Positions 1-8,877 of a DNA stretch of 64,000 nt are shown one piece after another (the stretch's first letter is position 1; each line of letters starts with the position of its first letter). The stretch is from UBA940 sp031548515 (lineage in GTDB: Bacteria > Bacteroidota > Bacteroidia > Bacteroidales > Rikenellaceae). The stretch spans positions 67,370 to 131,369 of the forward strand of contig JAVBRB010000008.1 in NCBI GenBank assembly GCA_031548515.1, in the 5' to 3' direction. A program made the translations under genes and the position numbers. The notes beneath the pieces are model-generated. The model was not told where the DNA came from, did not search any database, and saw only the letters and a program-made list of their open reading frames with translations.

Positions 1-114
1 TGTATTTGCCGTCTCACGAGAATCACATATGGAAATCGCACCCCAGTATCCGTTTCATAAAGAAATGGCTTTTCTTATATCACTCACGGGGTCTCATAAA
101 ATTTATTTATGCGA

Positions 115-145
115 TTTTTTTTTGCGATAAAAGTTTTTACCTTTG
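115..145 (+). promoter_or_regulatory. Promoter of the rplM operon
   Basis: A perfect Bacteroidota -7 box TACCTTTG lies at 138-145. Nineteen bases upstream, at 115-118, is TTTT, one mismatch from the -33 TTTG. Transcription would start near 152, giving a leader of about 200 nt before rplM. Confidence 0.6.
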
Positions 146-149
146 CATC

Positions 150-352
150 CGCTTTGGAACCGATGTCGCCGAGTTGGCCGAACGAATGTGAGGCAACCTG
201 CGCAAAACGATATGCCGGTCGGGTTCATTGGCCGAAGCACGTTAGTCGCCACAGGCTGGCGCGGGAAAGCGAAAGGAGATAACCATTGTGCCCGAAACCG
301 AACACATACGCAAATATACAATATTATATATTAACTAAAAACTGAGAATAAG
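150..352 (+). promoter_or_regulatory. Long structured leader before rplM
   Basis: About 200 nt separate the predicted transcription start from the rplM start and hold no convincing gene. A perfect hairpin CGCCA-CAGGC-TGGCG lies at 247-261, and the word TTGGCCGAA occurs twice (about 175 and 229). Autoregulatory L13 leaders are known in several bacteria, and I recall a computationally described one for Bacteroidia. I infer this is such a leader, but I did not match it to a covariance model. Confidence 0.4.
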
Positions 353-808
353 GTGGATTCATTAAGCTACAAAACAATCTCCGCCAATGCGAAAACGATC
401 GACAAACAGTGGTATGTCATCGACGCAAACGGAGAAGTGCTCGGACGCCTCGCCTCGCAGGTCGCAAAGATACTGCGCGGCAAGAACAAGCCCGACTTCA
501 CACCCCACGCCGACTGCGGTGACAACGTTATCATTATCAACGCCGAAAAAGTGCGCCTCACAGGTAAAAAAATGACCGACAAGGTCTATCTGCGCCACAC
601 GGGCTACCCCGGAGGACAGCGTTTCGAAACCCCTGCAGGGTATCTCGAACGCCGTCCCACCGTCGTGCTCGAAAAAGCTGTCAAAGGTATGCTCCCGCGC
701 ACAAGGCTCGGAGCTGTCCAGATCAAAAACCTGAAGGTTTACGCAGGCGCACAGCACCCGCACGAAGCACAGAATCCCAAAGTTCTTAAACTCAGCGAAA
801 TCAAGTAG
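353..808 (+). CDS. rplM: 50S ribosomal protein L13
   Basis: L13 is an early-assembling protein of the large ribosomal subunit. The 151-residue product shows family signatures: the DANGEVLGRLAS segment near residue 24, the DCGDNVIIINAEKV block near 54, and TGYPGGQR near 83. The start is GTG, chosen because the Bacteroidota family begins M-D-x-L-S-Y-K and no ATG is available in frame nearby. The stop is 2 bp before rpsI, so the two are cotranscribed, as in most bacteria. Expression is probably controlled through the long upstream leader. Confidence 0.97.
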   Translation: MDSLSYKTISANAKTIDKQWYVIDANGEVLGRLASQVAKILRGKNKPDFTPHADCGDNVIIINAEKVRLTGKKMTDKVYLRHTGYPGGQRFETPAGYLERRPTVVLEKAVKGMLPRTRLGAVQIKNLKVYAGAQHPHEAQNPKVLKLSEIK

Positions 809-810
809 CC

Positions 811-1197
811 ATGGAAATCACAAATACAGTAGGACGCCGCAAAGCCGCGGTTGCACGTGTGTTCGTAAAGCCCGGAAAAGGCGCGATCACCATCAACAAG
901 AAGCCCATCGAAGTGTATTTCCCGCTCGAAATCTTCCAGTACGTAGTTAAACAGCCGCTTCTGGTGCTCAACGCAACCGAAAGCTATGACATAACCATCA
1001 ACCTCACCGGCGGCGGCATCAAGGGCCAGGCCGAGGCGGCGCGCATGGGGATCGCCCGGGCACTGTGCGAAATCGACCCCGAACTCCGCCCTGCCCTCAA
1101 AAAGAACGGTTTCCTGACACGCGACTCGCGCGAAGTGGAAAGGAAGAAACCGGGCCAGCCGGGAGCACGCAAGAGGTTCCAGTTCTCGAAACGCTAG
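811..1197 (+). CDS. rpsI: 30S ribosomal protein S9
   Basis: S9 is a small-subunit protein whose C-terminal tail reaches the P-site tRNA. The 128-residue product begins with the typical NTVGRRKAAVARV segment, has the GGGIKGQAEAARMGIARAL block (residues about 69-88), and ends in the conserved basic tail KKPGQPGARKRFQFSKR. The length is normal. It follows rplM by 2 bp in one operon. Confidence 0.97.
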   Translation: MEITNTVGRRKAAVARVFVKPGKGAITINKKPIEVYFPLEIFQYVVKQPLLVLNATESYDITINLTGGGIKGQAEAARMGIARALCEIDPELRPALKKNGFLTRDSREVERKKPGQPGARKRFQFSKR

Positions 1198-1410
1198 TTT
1201 TTTCATGAGAGCGGCGGTTATGCGTCCTTGTCTTCGGAAATTATTTCGGTCATTTATTTCTGTAAACTCCCTCATAATTTCCTTGACATCGTTGCCTAAC
1301 CACCACTCTCACAAAAAACACAATTAATTGATCAAAAAGTTATAAAACGGGCCAGACTGCCGGAAAAGCGCTACCCGTCCGTTGACGTAAATTACTTATA
1401 AAAATAGAAA
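1198..1410 (+). other. rpsI-rpsB spacer with possible S2 leader hairpin
   Basis: This 213-bp gap has no gene. ACGGG at 1347-1351 can pair with CCCGT at 1374-1378, and a T/A-rich tract precedes it. It could be a leader or a processing site ahead of rpsB. No clear promoter was recognised. Confidence 0.3.
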
Positions 1411-2262
1411 ATGGCAAGAACAAATTTTGAGCAGATGCTCGAAGCCGGAGTACACTTCGGTCACCTTAAACGCAAATGGAACCCCAAGATGGCTCCCTAC
1501 ATCTTCATGGAGAAGAACGGCATTCACATCATCGACCTGCATAAGACCGTGCTCAAAGTCGATGAAGCCGCCGCCGCCATGAAGCAAATCGCCAAAAGCG
1601 GCCGCAAAATCCTTTTCGTAGCGACAAAGAAGCAGGCTAAAGACGCCGTTGCCGAGAAGGCAAGCGCCGTCAACATGCCTTATGTGACGGAACGCTGGCC
1701 GGGCGGCATGCTCACCAACTTCCCCACGATTCGCAAGGCTGTGAAGAAGATGTCGACCATCGACAAGATGACTACCGACGGTACTTTTGACAACTTCTCG
1801 AAACGTGAAAAGCTGCAGATATCGCGCCAGAGGGCGAAACTCGAAAAGAACCTCGGTTCTATCTCCGATTTGACCCGTCTGCCTGCTGCACTGTTCGTCG
1901 TCGACGTCCAGAAGGAAACAAACGCCGTGCGTGAGGCCAACCGCCTCAGCATTCCGGTGTTCGCAATGGTCGACACCTGCTGCGACCCGACCAACATCGA
2001 CTATGTAATCCCTGCCAACGACGATGCGACAAAGTCTATCGAGGTTATTCTCGATGCCGTTTGCGCCGCTGTAGCCGAAGGACTTCAGGAACGTAAACTC
2101 GAAAAGGAAAAGGAAGCCGTTGAAGGCGAACAGGGCGAAGAAGCTGCAACCGGAAAAGGCGCCGGGCGGGCGCGCGTCAAAAAAGTAGCCAGGGAGGAAA
2201 TTGAAATTCCGGCTATGGAGGCTCCTGCCGCTCCTGTCGCAGAAACCGCCACGGAAGAATAA
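1411..2262 (+). CDS. rpsB: 30S ribosomal protein S2
   Basis: S2 binds the junction of head and body of the 30S subunit. The product is 283 residues. Core signatures are the LEAGVHFGHLKRKWNPKM start (residues 10-27), TERWPGGMLTN (about 92-102) and the VDTCCDPTNIDYVIPANDDA block. After about residue 230 there is a charged extension rich in Glu, then basic, then Ala/Glu. This makes the protein longer than the E. coli homologue (about 240) but within the range seen in Bacteroidota. It is followed 21 bp later by tsf, the usual pairing. Confidence 0.96.
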   Translation: MARTNFEQMLEAGVHFGHLKRKWNPKMAPYIFMEKNGIHIIDLHKTVLKVDEAAAAMKQIAKSGRKILFVATKKQAKDAVAEKASAVNMPYVTERWPGGMLTNFPTIRKAVKKMSTIDKMTTDGTFDNFSKREKLQISRQRAKLEKNLGSISDLTRLPAALFVVDVQKETNAVREANRLSIPVFAMVDTCCDPTNIDYVIPANDDATKSIEVILDAVCAAVAEGLQERKLEKEKEAVEGEQGEEAATGKGAGRARVKKVAREEIEIPAMEAPAAPVAETATEE

Positions 2263-2283
2263 TCACAAAGAAAGGAGAATACT

Positions 2284-3102
2284 ATGGAAATCAAAGCTGC
2301 AGATGTTGCAAAACTGCGTAAAATGACCGGTGCCGGGATGATGGACTGCAAAGCCGCACTCATCGAAGCCAACGGTGATTACGACAAGGCTAAAGATATC
2401 ATACGCGAAAAAGGCAAGCTTGTTGCCGACAAACGCGCAGACCGCACTGCCACCGAAGGTGTTGTCGTTACTAAAATCGTGGGTACCAAAGGCTATATGC
2501 TGTGTCTGGCCTGCGAAACCGACTTCGTTGCCAAGAACGCGGATTTTGGCGCCTCGGCCGACGAGATACTCGAGATCGCCGTAAAGAACGATGTTGCAGA
2601 CCTCGACGCACTTATGGCCACCAAAGCCGGAAACGTTACCGTCGCCGACATCGTGACCGACAAAAGCGGTCAGACAGGCGAAAAAGTGGAACTCCCGTTC
2701 TACGCCCGCGTCGAAGCTCCTTATGTGGACGCTTACGTGCATACGAACCGCAAACTCGGTTCGCTCCTGGGTTTCAGCAAAGTTATCCCGGCTGAAGTCG
2801 CACACGACGTTTGTATGCAGGCTACAGCTATGGCGCCCGTATCGATCGATGAAAACGACGTTCCGGCAGCAGTTCTCGAAAAAGAACGCGAAATAGGCCG
2901 TGAACAAGCCCGCCAGGAAGGTAAACCAGAAGCAATGCTCGACAAGATCGCCGAAGGCAAACTGGCCAAGTTCATCAAGGAAAACACTCTGCTGAACCAG
3001 TCGCTTGTGAAAGACCCGAAGGTCACCGTCGGACAGTTCCTCAAGAATGCCGACAAAGACGCTACGGTCGTAGCCTACAAGCGTTTTTCTTTGAATGACT
3101 GA
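2284..3102 (+). CDS. tsf: Translation elongation factor Ts
   Basis: EF-Ts is the guanine nucleotide exchange factor for EF-Tu. The 272-residue product has the N-terminal UBA-like domain with VAKLRKMTGAGMMDCKAAL (residues about 8-26) and the core motif CLACETDFVAKN near residue 74. The motif IREKGKLVADKRADR links them. An AGAAAGGAG stretch about 6 bp before the ATG is an unusually good ribosome binding site for this phylum. The stop is TGA, which shows that this genome reads TGA as a terminator. A strong terminator follows. Confidence 0.97.
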   Translation: MEIKAADVAKLRKMTGAGMMDCKAALIEANGDYDKAKDIIREKGKLVADKRADRTATEGVVVTKIVGTKGYMLCLACETDFVAKNADFGASADEILEIAVKNDVADLDALMATKAGNVTVADIVTDKSGQTGEKVELPFYARVEAPYVDAYVHTNRKLGSLLGFSKVIPAEVAHDVCMQATAMAPVSIDENDVPAAVLEKEREIGREQARQEGKPEAMLDKIAEGKLAKFIKENTLLNQSLVKDPKVTVGQFLKNADKDATVVAYKRFSLND

Positions 3103-3128
3103 TCCCGCTGCGTGCGATCATCATACGA

Positions 3129-3162
3129 GAACAACCGGTCGGAAGGCCGGTTGTTCTTTTTT
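3129..3162 (+). terminator. Intrinsic terminator after tsf
   Basis: GAACAACCGG at 3129-3138 pairs perfectly with CCGGTTGTTC at 3147-3156, followed by six T residues. It closes the ribosomal protein operon. Confidence 0.9.
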
Positions 3163-3541
3163 GGATCGCTTGATCCGGCTTCCACGAGATACGGGGAACG
3201 GCATTTTTGCACGCCTGCATATATCATCGAAAATTTCGCAGCGGGTAAGATTTCGGCGGGAATGTCCGGAAAAGAGTGAAAAGGTCCCGTCCTTCCGTAT
3301 CACATGGTAAAACGGCAATTTTCATTTACAGCGTCGGCGAAACGGGAAATCCCACCTTTTGAAATAATATCCATAAAGGCGTATGTAAATATATACCGAG
3401 ATCGTAAAGTGCTCAGGAATTGTGCTCTACCTATTCAGGCCGCAGAGGTGCCAAATGTAAAACCCGGATCCGTTGCAGGCTGCTCACGCCTGCAGGAGCG
3501 CTTCATTTTTTCCAGCCGATATTTCCAGATATTCGCATAAA
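3163..3541. other. Gene-free spacer between tsf and the sigma factor
   Basis: About 380 bp with no convincing reading frame. It holds a short hairpin GGATC-GCTT-GATCC near 3164-3177 and a perfect hairpin TGCAGGC/GCCTGCA at 3474-3494, followed loosely by a T-run at 3506-3511. Nothing else was recognised. Confidence 0.4.
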
Positions 3542-3572
3542 TTTGGGGTTTCGAAACAAATTTATAATTTTG
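3542..3572 (+). promoter_or_regulatory. Promoter of the ECF sigma factor gene
   Basis: TTTG at 3542-3545 and TAATTTTG at 3565-3572 are separated by exactly 19 bp, a perfect Bacteroidota housekeeping promoter. The predicted start near 3579 leaves a 5' UTR of about 60 nt. Confidence 0.8.
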
Positions 3573-3641
3573 TTTTTCCCCTAAGATTCGTAACAGATAT
3601 TTTTATGGTGATGCAGCGTTTCTTAGGGAAAGTATTGTTGA

Positions 3642-4226
3642 ATGTCGGATACCGTCGGGATAATTTCGTCTACGGAATTCGGAAAGCTCTTTTCCGAATA
3701 CAAGCCCAGGTTCGTTGCCTTCGCATACCGCTATGTGCGCGATGCGAATACGGCGGAAGATCTGGTGGCCGACAGTTTCATGGCTTTCTGGGAGGCAAAG
3801 GATAAACTCACCGCCGAAGTCAATATACCCGCCTATATCCTTGCGATTGTCAGGAACAGGTGTTTGAACCATCTAAGCGCAGAACTGCGTCACCTGAAGG
3901 CGGAAAAAAAAATACACACGACTCAACAACGCCTGCTGGAGGCCGACCTGAGGTCGCTGTCAGTATGCGACCCCGATAAACTCTTCTCAGAAGAGATCAA
4001 CCTCATTCTGGAACGTGCTGTAGGCCAAATGCCTGAAATGACGCGAAAAGTATTCATGGGCAGCCGTTTCGACGGGAAAAGCTACAAGGAAATATCCGAA
4101 GAACTGGGAATTGCAATTACCCATGTGAATTTTGAGATCCGCAGGGCGCTGAACATTCTGCGGATCGAATTCAAAGATTATCTGACTGCGTTCATTATCG
4201 CATTGCTGCTGTTTCCAAGATTCTAA
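3642..4226 (+). CDS. ECF-type RNA polymerase sigma factor
   Basis: A 194-residue ECF sigma-70 factor of the Bacteroides type. Region 2 lies near residues 20-50 (FAYRYVRDANTAEDLVADSF), and region 4 near 125-170 contains the helix-turn-helix SYKEISEELGIAITHVNFEIRR, with Ser-Tyr-Lys-Glu-Ile typical of the family. The C-terminus ends in a short hydrophobic tail. It is followed by a FecR anti-sigma gene and a SusC with an STN domain. This is the standard trans-envelope switch in which glycan import releases the sigma factor to activate the locus. Confidence 0.93.
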   Translation: MSDTVGIISSTEFGKLFSEYKPRFVAFAYRYVRDANTAEDLVADSFMAFWEAKDKLTAEVNIPAYILAIVRNRCLNHLSAELRHLKAEKKIHTTQQRLLEADLRSLSVCDPDKLFSEEINLILERAVGQMPEMTRKVFMGSRFDGKSYKEISEELGIAITHVNFEIRRALNILRIEFKDYLTAFIIALLLFPRF

Positions 4227-4377
4227 AACGTCCCGGAGGCGCGTACAAACAGGATTCATATCTTTTTTCTCAGAAAAGATACATTTTCATCGCTTTTTTA
4301 CTACTTAATACCCGTGTTTATTTGTTATTACTATATACACGACGGAATACAATTACGAATGACTTGTTGGCACAACC

Positions 4378-5325
4378 ATGAACGACCTGTTGCTTTTAAA
4401 ATTTATCAAAAACGAAACCACTGAAGCCGAGGTCGTTCAGGTGTTGGATTGGCTGGATGCAAATCCGGAAAACCAGCGGTATCTGGATGAGTTGGATTTC
4501 GTCTCGAATGCAGGCATATTGTCAGAGCCGGTCTGCACGCAGGCCGCCGCACCAAATAAAGTTATCCCCTTCTGGAGAAAGATAGCAGGATGGAGTACAG
4601 GCGCCGCAGCTGTATTGGCGGTATGTATCGGGATCAGCTACCTGTTTGCACGCGAAATCGCAGACAGGAATGCTCAAAACAACATGACCGCCATAACCTC
4701 TCCCGCCGGGCAGCGGATGTCGGTAACTCTCAGCGATGGAACGCTGGTGTGGCTTAACGCCGGAACGAAACTGGAATACCCGCCCGTATTCCCAAAGAAA
4801 AACCGCAGGGTAAGGGTATCGGGGGAAGCAATGTTCGAGGTGGAACACGATGCCAAGCGTCCGTTTATAGTCGAAACATTTGCATACAAGGCGGAAGTGT
4901 TGGGAACGAAGTTCAATATTTGCGCAGATCCGGAGCAGTCGTACTTTTCCGCGTCACTGCTAGAAGGAAAACTCAAAGTTTCGAGCCTGGATACGGAAAC
5001 AGAGTCGGTCTTACTGTTGCCCGACGAAATGGTGGAATCGTTCAATGGAAGACTTACCCTCAATAAAATGTCCGACCATGACGATTTTATGTGGATAGAC
5101 GGCCTTCTGAACCTTGACAACATCGGTTTTTCCGACGTAATGCGCAAATTTGAGAAATATTACGGCGTGAGGATTGTCGTTATGGTCCCGGAAATCCCGC
5201 AAATGAAATACAAAGGTAAAATAAGAGTCTCCGACGGGGTCGAATACGCTCTCAAGATGCTGCAGTTGACATCCGATTTCTCTTACAGCAGAGACGACGA
5301 AACAAACACGATATACATAAAATAA
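4378..5325 (+). CDS. FecR family anti-sigma factor
   Basis: A 315-residue inner-membrane regulator. A cytoplasmic N-terminal part (about 1-65) precedes one membrane segment near residues 70-90 (GAAAVLAVCIGISYLF). The periplasmic FecR domain follows, with TSPAGQRMSVTLSDGTLVWLN and VSGEAMFEVEHD (about 100-190), then a C-terminal DUF4974-like domain (about 240-315). It should hold the upstream sigma factor inactive until signalled by the STN domain of the downstream SusC. It lies about 150 bp after the sigma gene and 170 bp before susC. Confidence 0.93.
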   Translation: MNDLLLLKFIKNETTEAEVVQVLDWLDANPENQRYLDELDFVSNAGILSEPVCTQAAAPNKVIPFWRKIAGWSTGAAAVLAVCIGISYLFAREIADRNAQNNMTAITSPAGQRMSVTLSDGTLVWLNAGTKLEYPPVFPKKNRRVRVSGEAMFEVEHDAKRPFIVETFAYKAEVLGTKFNICADPEQSYFSASLLEGKLKVSSLDTETESVLLLPDEMVESFNGRLTLNKMSDHDDFMWIDGLLNLDNIGFSDVMRKFEKYYGVRIVVMVPEIPQMKYKGKIRVSDGVEYALKMLQLTSDFSYSRDDETNTIYIK

Positions 5326-5402
5326 TTCAATTTAACTTGGGAAATGCCGATGAAAGAGACTTGAACGAATCTGTATAATCTATTATATCCTCCAAAATAA
5401 AA

Positions 5403-5434
5403 GCACCCGCATATGCCGTCACATATGCAGGTGC
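5403..5434 (+). promoter_or_regulatory. Stable hairpin between fecR and susC
   Basis: GCACC-C-GCATATG at 5403-5415 pairs with CATATGC-A-GGTGC at 5422-5434, giving 12 pairs and one mismatch. A T-run occurs only at 5454-5459, so this is either an imperfect terminator of the regulator genes or an attenuator or mRNA stabiliser ahead of susC. Confidence 0.5.
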
Positions 5435-5457
5435 GGACAAGGATAAATAGTAATTTT

Positions 5458-5468
5458 TTCGCTAACCT
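5458..5468 (+). repeat. TTCGCTAACCT motif, copy 1 (before susC)
   Basis: An 11-bp word 26 bp upstream of the susC ATG, also found before the genes at 12753 and 14488. It is described in the findings. Confidence 0.6.
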
Positions 5469-5494
5469 ATTTGCTCCCTAATCGAAACAAATTT

Positions 5495-8400
5495 ATGAAT
5501 AAAATTGGTATTCGGCAAATAAAATGCCTGTTTACTGTATTTCTTACCGTGATATCATGCATTTCCGCTCTTCATGCGCACGGTCAAAACATCCCGGTTA
5601 CGATAAACATGGAAAACGTTCCTGTAAAGCGTGTAATGTCCGAGATCGAGAATCAAACCAAGTACCTTTTCCTCTACACCGACGAAATAGACACAGACCG
5701 GCTCGTCAGTGTGAATGCAACGTCCAAACCGCTGTCCGAAGTGTTGGCACAAATGTTCAACAAGACGGACACCTCTTTTCAGATAACAGAATCGAACATC
5801 GTTCTTTCCAGGAAAACGGAAGCGCCTAAACAGCCTAAATCGATTTCCGGAACGGTCAAAGACGCCGCCGGTGAGCCGATTTTGGGAGCCACGGTCATAA
5901 TTCAGGGAACCACAATAGGTACGACTACGGGAGTCGCCGGTGAATTCAATATTGTGGTGCCCCCGTCTGTGGATGATCCACAGCTCAGTGTCAATTTTTT
6001 AGGCTATGAGACGCGGGTCGTTCCCGTTGGTTCGCGTTCTGTCGTAGATGTTGTCATGAGCCAGTCCACCGTCGTGGTCGACGAAGTTGTTGTTACTGCC
6101 TTAGGTATCAAACGCGCTGAAAAGGCGCTGTCATACAACGTACAGCAAGTCAGCGCAGAAGCGGTTGCCGCAAACAAGGACGCCAACTTTATAAACGCGC
6201 TGAACGGTAAAGTAGCCGGGGTGGTCATCAACTCATCGTCGGCAGGAGTCGGCGGCGCGAGCCGCGTTATCATGCGCGGGACTAAGTCCATCATGCAGTC
6301 ATCCAACGCACTGTATGTTATCGACGGCGTGCCCATGCTGAAAGTGGCAGGCTCAGGCAGTACCGAATTCGGTTCGTCGGGTACGACCGACCCTGTAGCC
6401 GACATCAATCCGGAGGACATAGAATCGATATCGGTGCTTACCGGAGCCGCCGCTGCCGCACTCTACGGCTCGGATGCTGCCAACGGAGCTGTCGTGGTAA
6501 CTACCAAAAAAGGCCAGGCGGGACGCACTTCGGTAACCGCTGCCAGCAGCGTCGAAATCATGAGTCCGTTCGTACTTCCCGGATTCCAGAACCGCTACGG
6601 GACCGGCGACTATAATTCGGCTGTAGGCTCCGCGGTACGCAGTTGGGGCCAGAAACTCAACAGCGCCAATGAGATGGGTTACGAACCGGGCAAGGATTAC
6701 TTCCAAACCGGGATTACCGCTACCGAAAGCGTGTCGCTCTCGACCGGTACCGAGAAGAACCAGACTTATTTTTCGGCGGCTGCGCTCAACTCGAAAGGAA
6801 TCGTGCCGAATAACACTTACAGCAGATATAATTTCACATTCCGCAATACGACGTCTTTCCTCGACGACAAAATGAGGCTCGACGTCGGCGCAAGTTACAT
6901 AATCCAGGAAGACTGCAACCTTGTCAACCAGGGCACCTACAACAACCCCATAGTCGGAGCATACTTGTTTCCACGCGGGAACAGTTGGGAGGACATCCGG
7001 ATGTACGAACGCTATGACATGACGAATAAGGTATATACGCAGTACTGGCCGGTGGGCGATGCGGGTATCACGATGCAGAACCCTTACTGGGTAAACTACC
7101 GCAACCTGAGGGAGAACAAAAAAGACCGTTATATGCTTAACGCCGGACTGTCATACGACATTCTCGACTGGCTCAACGTGAGCGGCCGCGTGCGTATCGA
7201 CAATTCGAATAGCGACTATGAGAATAAATCCTACGCTTCCACCAACAAACAGCTTACAGGCGGTTCGAGCTATGGGCTATACGGTACCTCAAGGTCCCTC
7301 GATAAGCAGATATACGCGGATGCGCTGATCAATATCAACAAAACTTTCGGCAACGACTGGAGCCTCCAGGTAAACGCCGGGGGATCCATTTCGGATGTCA
7401 GGGCTAATTCCATGATTGTTGAAGGCCCTATCGCTGACGGTGACATTACCGATGAACAGAGGGGATTGGCGAATGTTTTTTCGATCCAGAACCTGAGCGC
7501 CTCCAAGACCAAACGTGAGCAACAGGGATGGAGGGAGCAGATCCAATCCGTGTTCGCTTCGGCCGAAGTGGGATTCAGAGGAACATATTACCTCACGCTG
7601 ACCGGACGTAACGACTGGCCTTCGGCACTCGCCGGACCGAACTCGACAAGAAGCTCGTTCTTCTATCCTTCGGTGGGTGTTTCCGTACTTCTGACAGAAC
7701 TGATGCCGAGGATGGAAAACCTGTCGTACATGAAACTGCGTGCGTCTTTCGCATCGGTGGGTATAGCTTTCGGCCGCTTTATGGCTAACCCGGAATTCGG
7801 ATACAACTTCGCCAGCGGCGTTTATGCCACGACAAAACCGTATCCGATAGACCTGAAGCCAGAACGCACGAAATCATATGAACTCGGTCTGCAGATGAGG
7901 TTTCTCCGTAACTTCAAGCTCGACCTTACTCTATATCATTCGAATACCATTAACCAGACTTTCGACCCTCAGATCTCTGTAGGTTCGGGATACTCGAGAA
8001 TGTATATCCAGAACGGTAATGTGCGCAACCAGGGAATCGAATTGTCGCTTGGCTACGGAAACAAATGGAACAATTTTTCGTGGGACACGAACTACACGTT
8101 CTCGATGAACCGCAACAAAATCGTGTCGTTGGCGGAGGATGTAAAGAATCCTGTCAGCGGTGAACTTATCGATTTCGACATGCTGGATATGAACGGTCTG
8201 GGACAGGCCCACTTTATTCTGAAGGAGGGAGGCACCATGGGCGATATGTACTCGCTGATGGACCTGACTTACGATTCCAACGGATATATATATGTGGACG
8301 AAAACGGCAACATACCGACGCAAACCATAACGAACAAGGATGATTATGTCTATCTGGGAAGCGTTCTGCCGAAAGCCAACATGGCTTGGAGGAATGATTT

Positions 8401-8863
8401 CAGAGTCGCCGATTTCAATTTCGGATTCATGATCTCGGCGCGCCTGGGCGGCATAGTATTTTCCCGTACCCAGGCCATGCTCGACTACTACGGCGTCTCG
8501 GAAACGACCGCCGCAGTCCGTGACGACGGAGGCATGGCCATAAACGGAGGCGACTATGTGGATCCCAACACATGGTATTCGACCATCGCCGGAGGTACGG
8601 CCATCCCGCAGTACTATATCTATTCGGCTACCAACGTCCGTCTGCAGGAAGCCTCAATCGGTTATACAATCCCGAGAAAAATACTCAAGAACGTTTGCGA
8701 CATCAATATATCGATAGTTGGACGTAATCTGTGGATGATCTACAACAAAGCGCCGTTCGATCCCGAATCGGTCTCCACCATGAACGACTACTATCAGGGT
8801 ATAGACTACTTTAATACCCCGGCGCTGCGCAATATCGGATTTAACCTCAGAATCAAATTCTAA
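5495..8863 (+). CDS. SusC-like TonB-dependent transducer with STN domain
   Basis: This outer-membrane protein imports oligosaccharides with its SusD partner. The 1122-residue product has a signal peptide (about 1-31), then an STN domain (about 33-110, containing PVTINMENVPVKRVMSEIE) that signals to FecR. A carboxypeptidase-regulatory-like beta domain follows (about 118-190, ISGTVKDAAGEPILGATV), then the DEVVVTALG TonB box, a plug domain and a 22-strand barrel ending in F. ATG 5495 was chosen over an upstream TTG at 5471 because it gives a clean signal peptide. It is transcribed with susD, 14 bp later. The STN domain plus the adjacent sigma/anti-sigma pair indicates autoregulated expression. 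Confidence 0.95.
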   Translation: MNKIGIRQIKCLFTVFLTVISCISALHAHGQNIPVTINMENVPVKRVMSEIENQTKYLFLYTDEIDTDRLVSVNATSKPLSEVLAQMFNKTDTSFQITESNIVLSRKTEAPKQPKSISGTVKDAAGEPILGATVIIQGTTIGTTTGVAGEFNIVVPPSVDDPQLSVNFLGYETRVVPVGSRSVVDVVMSQSTVVVDEVVVTALGIKRAEKALSYNVQQVSAEAVAANKDANFINALNGKVAGVVINSSSAGVGGASRVIMRGTKSIMQSSNALYVIDGVPMLKVAGSGSTEFGSSGTTDPVADINPEDIESISVLTGAAAAALYGSDAANGAVVVTTKKGQAGRTSVTAASSVEIMSPFVLPGFQNRYGTGDYNSAVGSAVRSWGQKLNSANEMGYEPGKDYFQTGITATESVSLSTGTEKNQTYFSAAALNSKGIVPNNTYSRYNFTFRNTTSFLDDKMRLDVGASYIIQEDCNLVNQGTYNNPIVGAYLFPRGNSWEDIRMYERYDMTNKVYTQYWPVGDAGITMQNPYWVNYRNLRENKKDRYMLNAGLSYDILDWLNVSGRVRIDNSNSDYENKSYASTNKQLTGGSSYGLYGTSRSLDKQIYADALININKTFGNDWSLQVNAGGSISDVRANSMIVEGPIADGDITDEQRGLANVFSIQNLSASKTKREQQGWREQIQSVFASAEVGFRGTYYLTLTGRNDWPSALAGPNSTRSSFFYPSVGVSVLLTELMPRMENLSYMKLRASFASVGIAFGRFMANPEFGYNFASGVYATTKPYPIDLKPERTKSYELGLQMRFLRNFKLDLTLYHSNTINQTFDPQISVGSGYSRMYIQNGNVRNQGIELSLGYGNKWNNFSWDTNYTFSMNRNKIVSLAEDVKNPVSGELIDFDMLDMNGLGQAHFILKEGGTMGDMYSLMDLTYDSNGYIYVDENGNIPTQTITNKDDYVYLGSVLPKANMAWRNDFRVADFNFGFMISARLGGIVFSRTQAMLDYYGVSETTAAVRDDGGMAINGGDYVDPNTWYSTIAGGTAIPQYYIYSATNVRLQEASIGYTIPRKILKNVCDINISIVGRNLWMIYNKAPFDPESVSTMNDYYQGIDYFNTPALRNIGFNLRIKF

Positions 8864-8877
8864 AAGGACATTCAGCT

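Noticed and set aside
6..334. Short frames at the left edge (6-191, 143-334)
   Set aside because: They cross the rplM promoter and leader; no start signal or protein-like character.
3304..3805. Short plus frames before the sigma factor
   Set aside because: They overlap the sigma promoter and the sigma gene in another frame; composition is non-coding.
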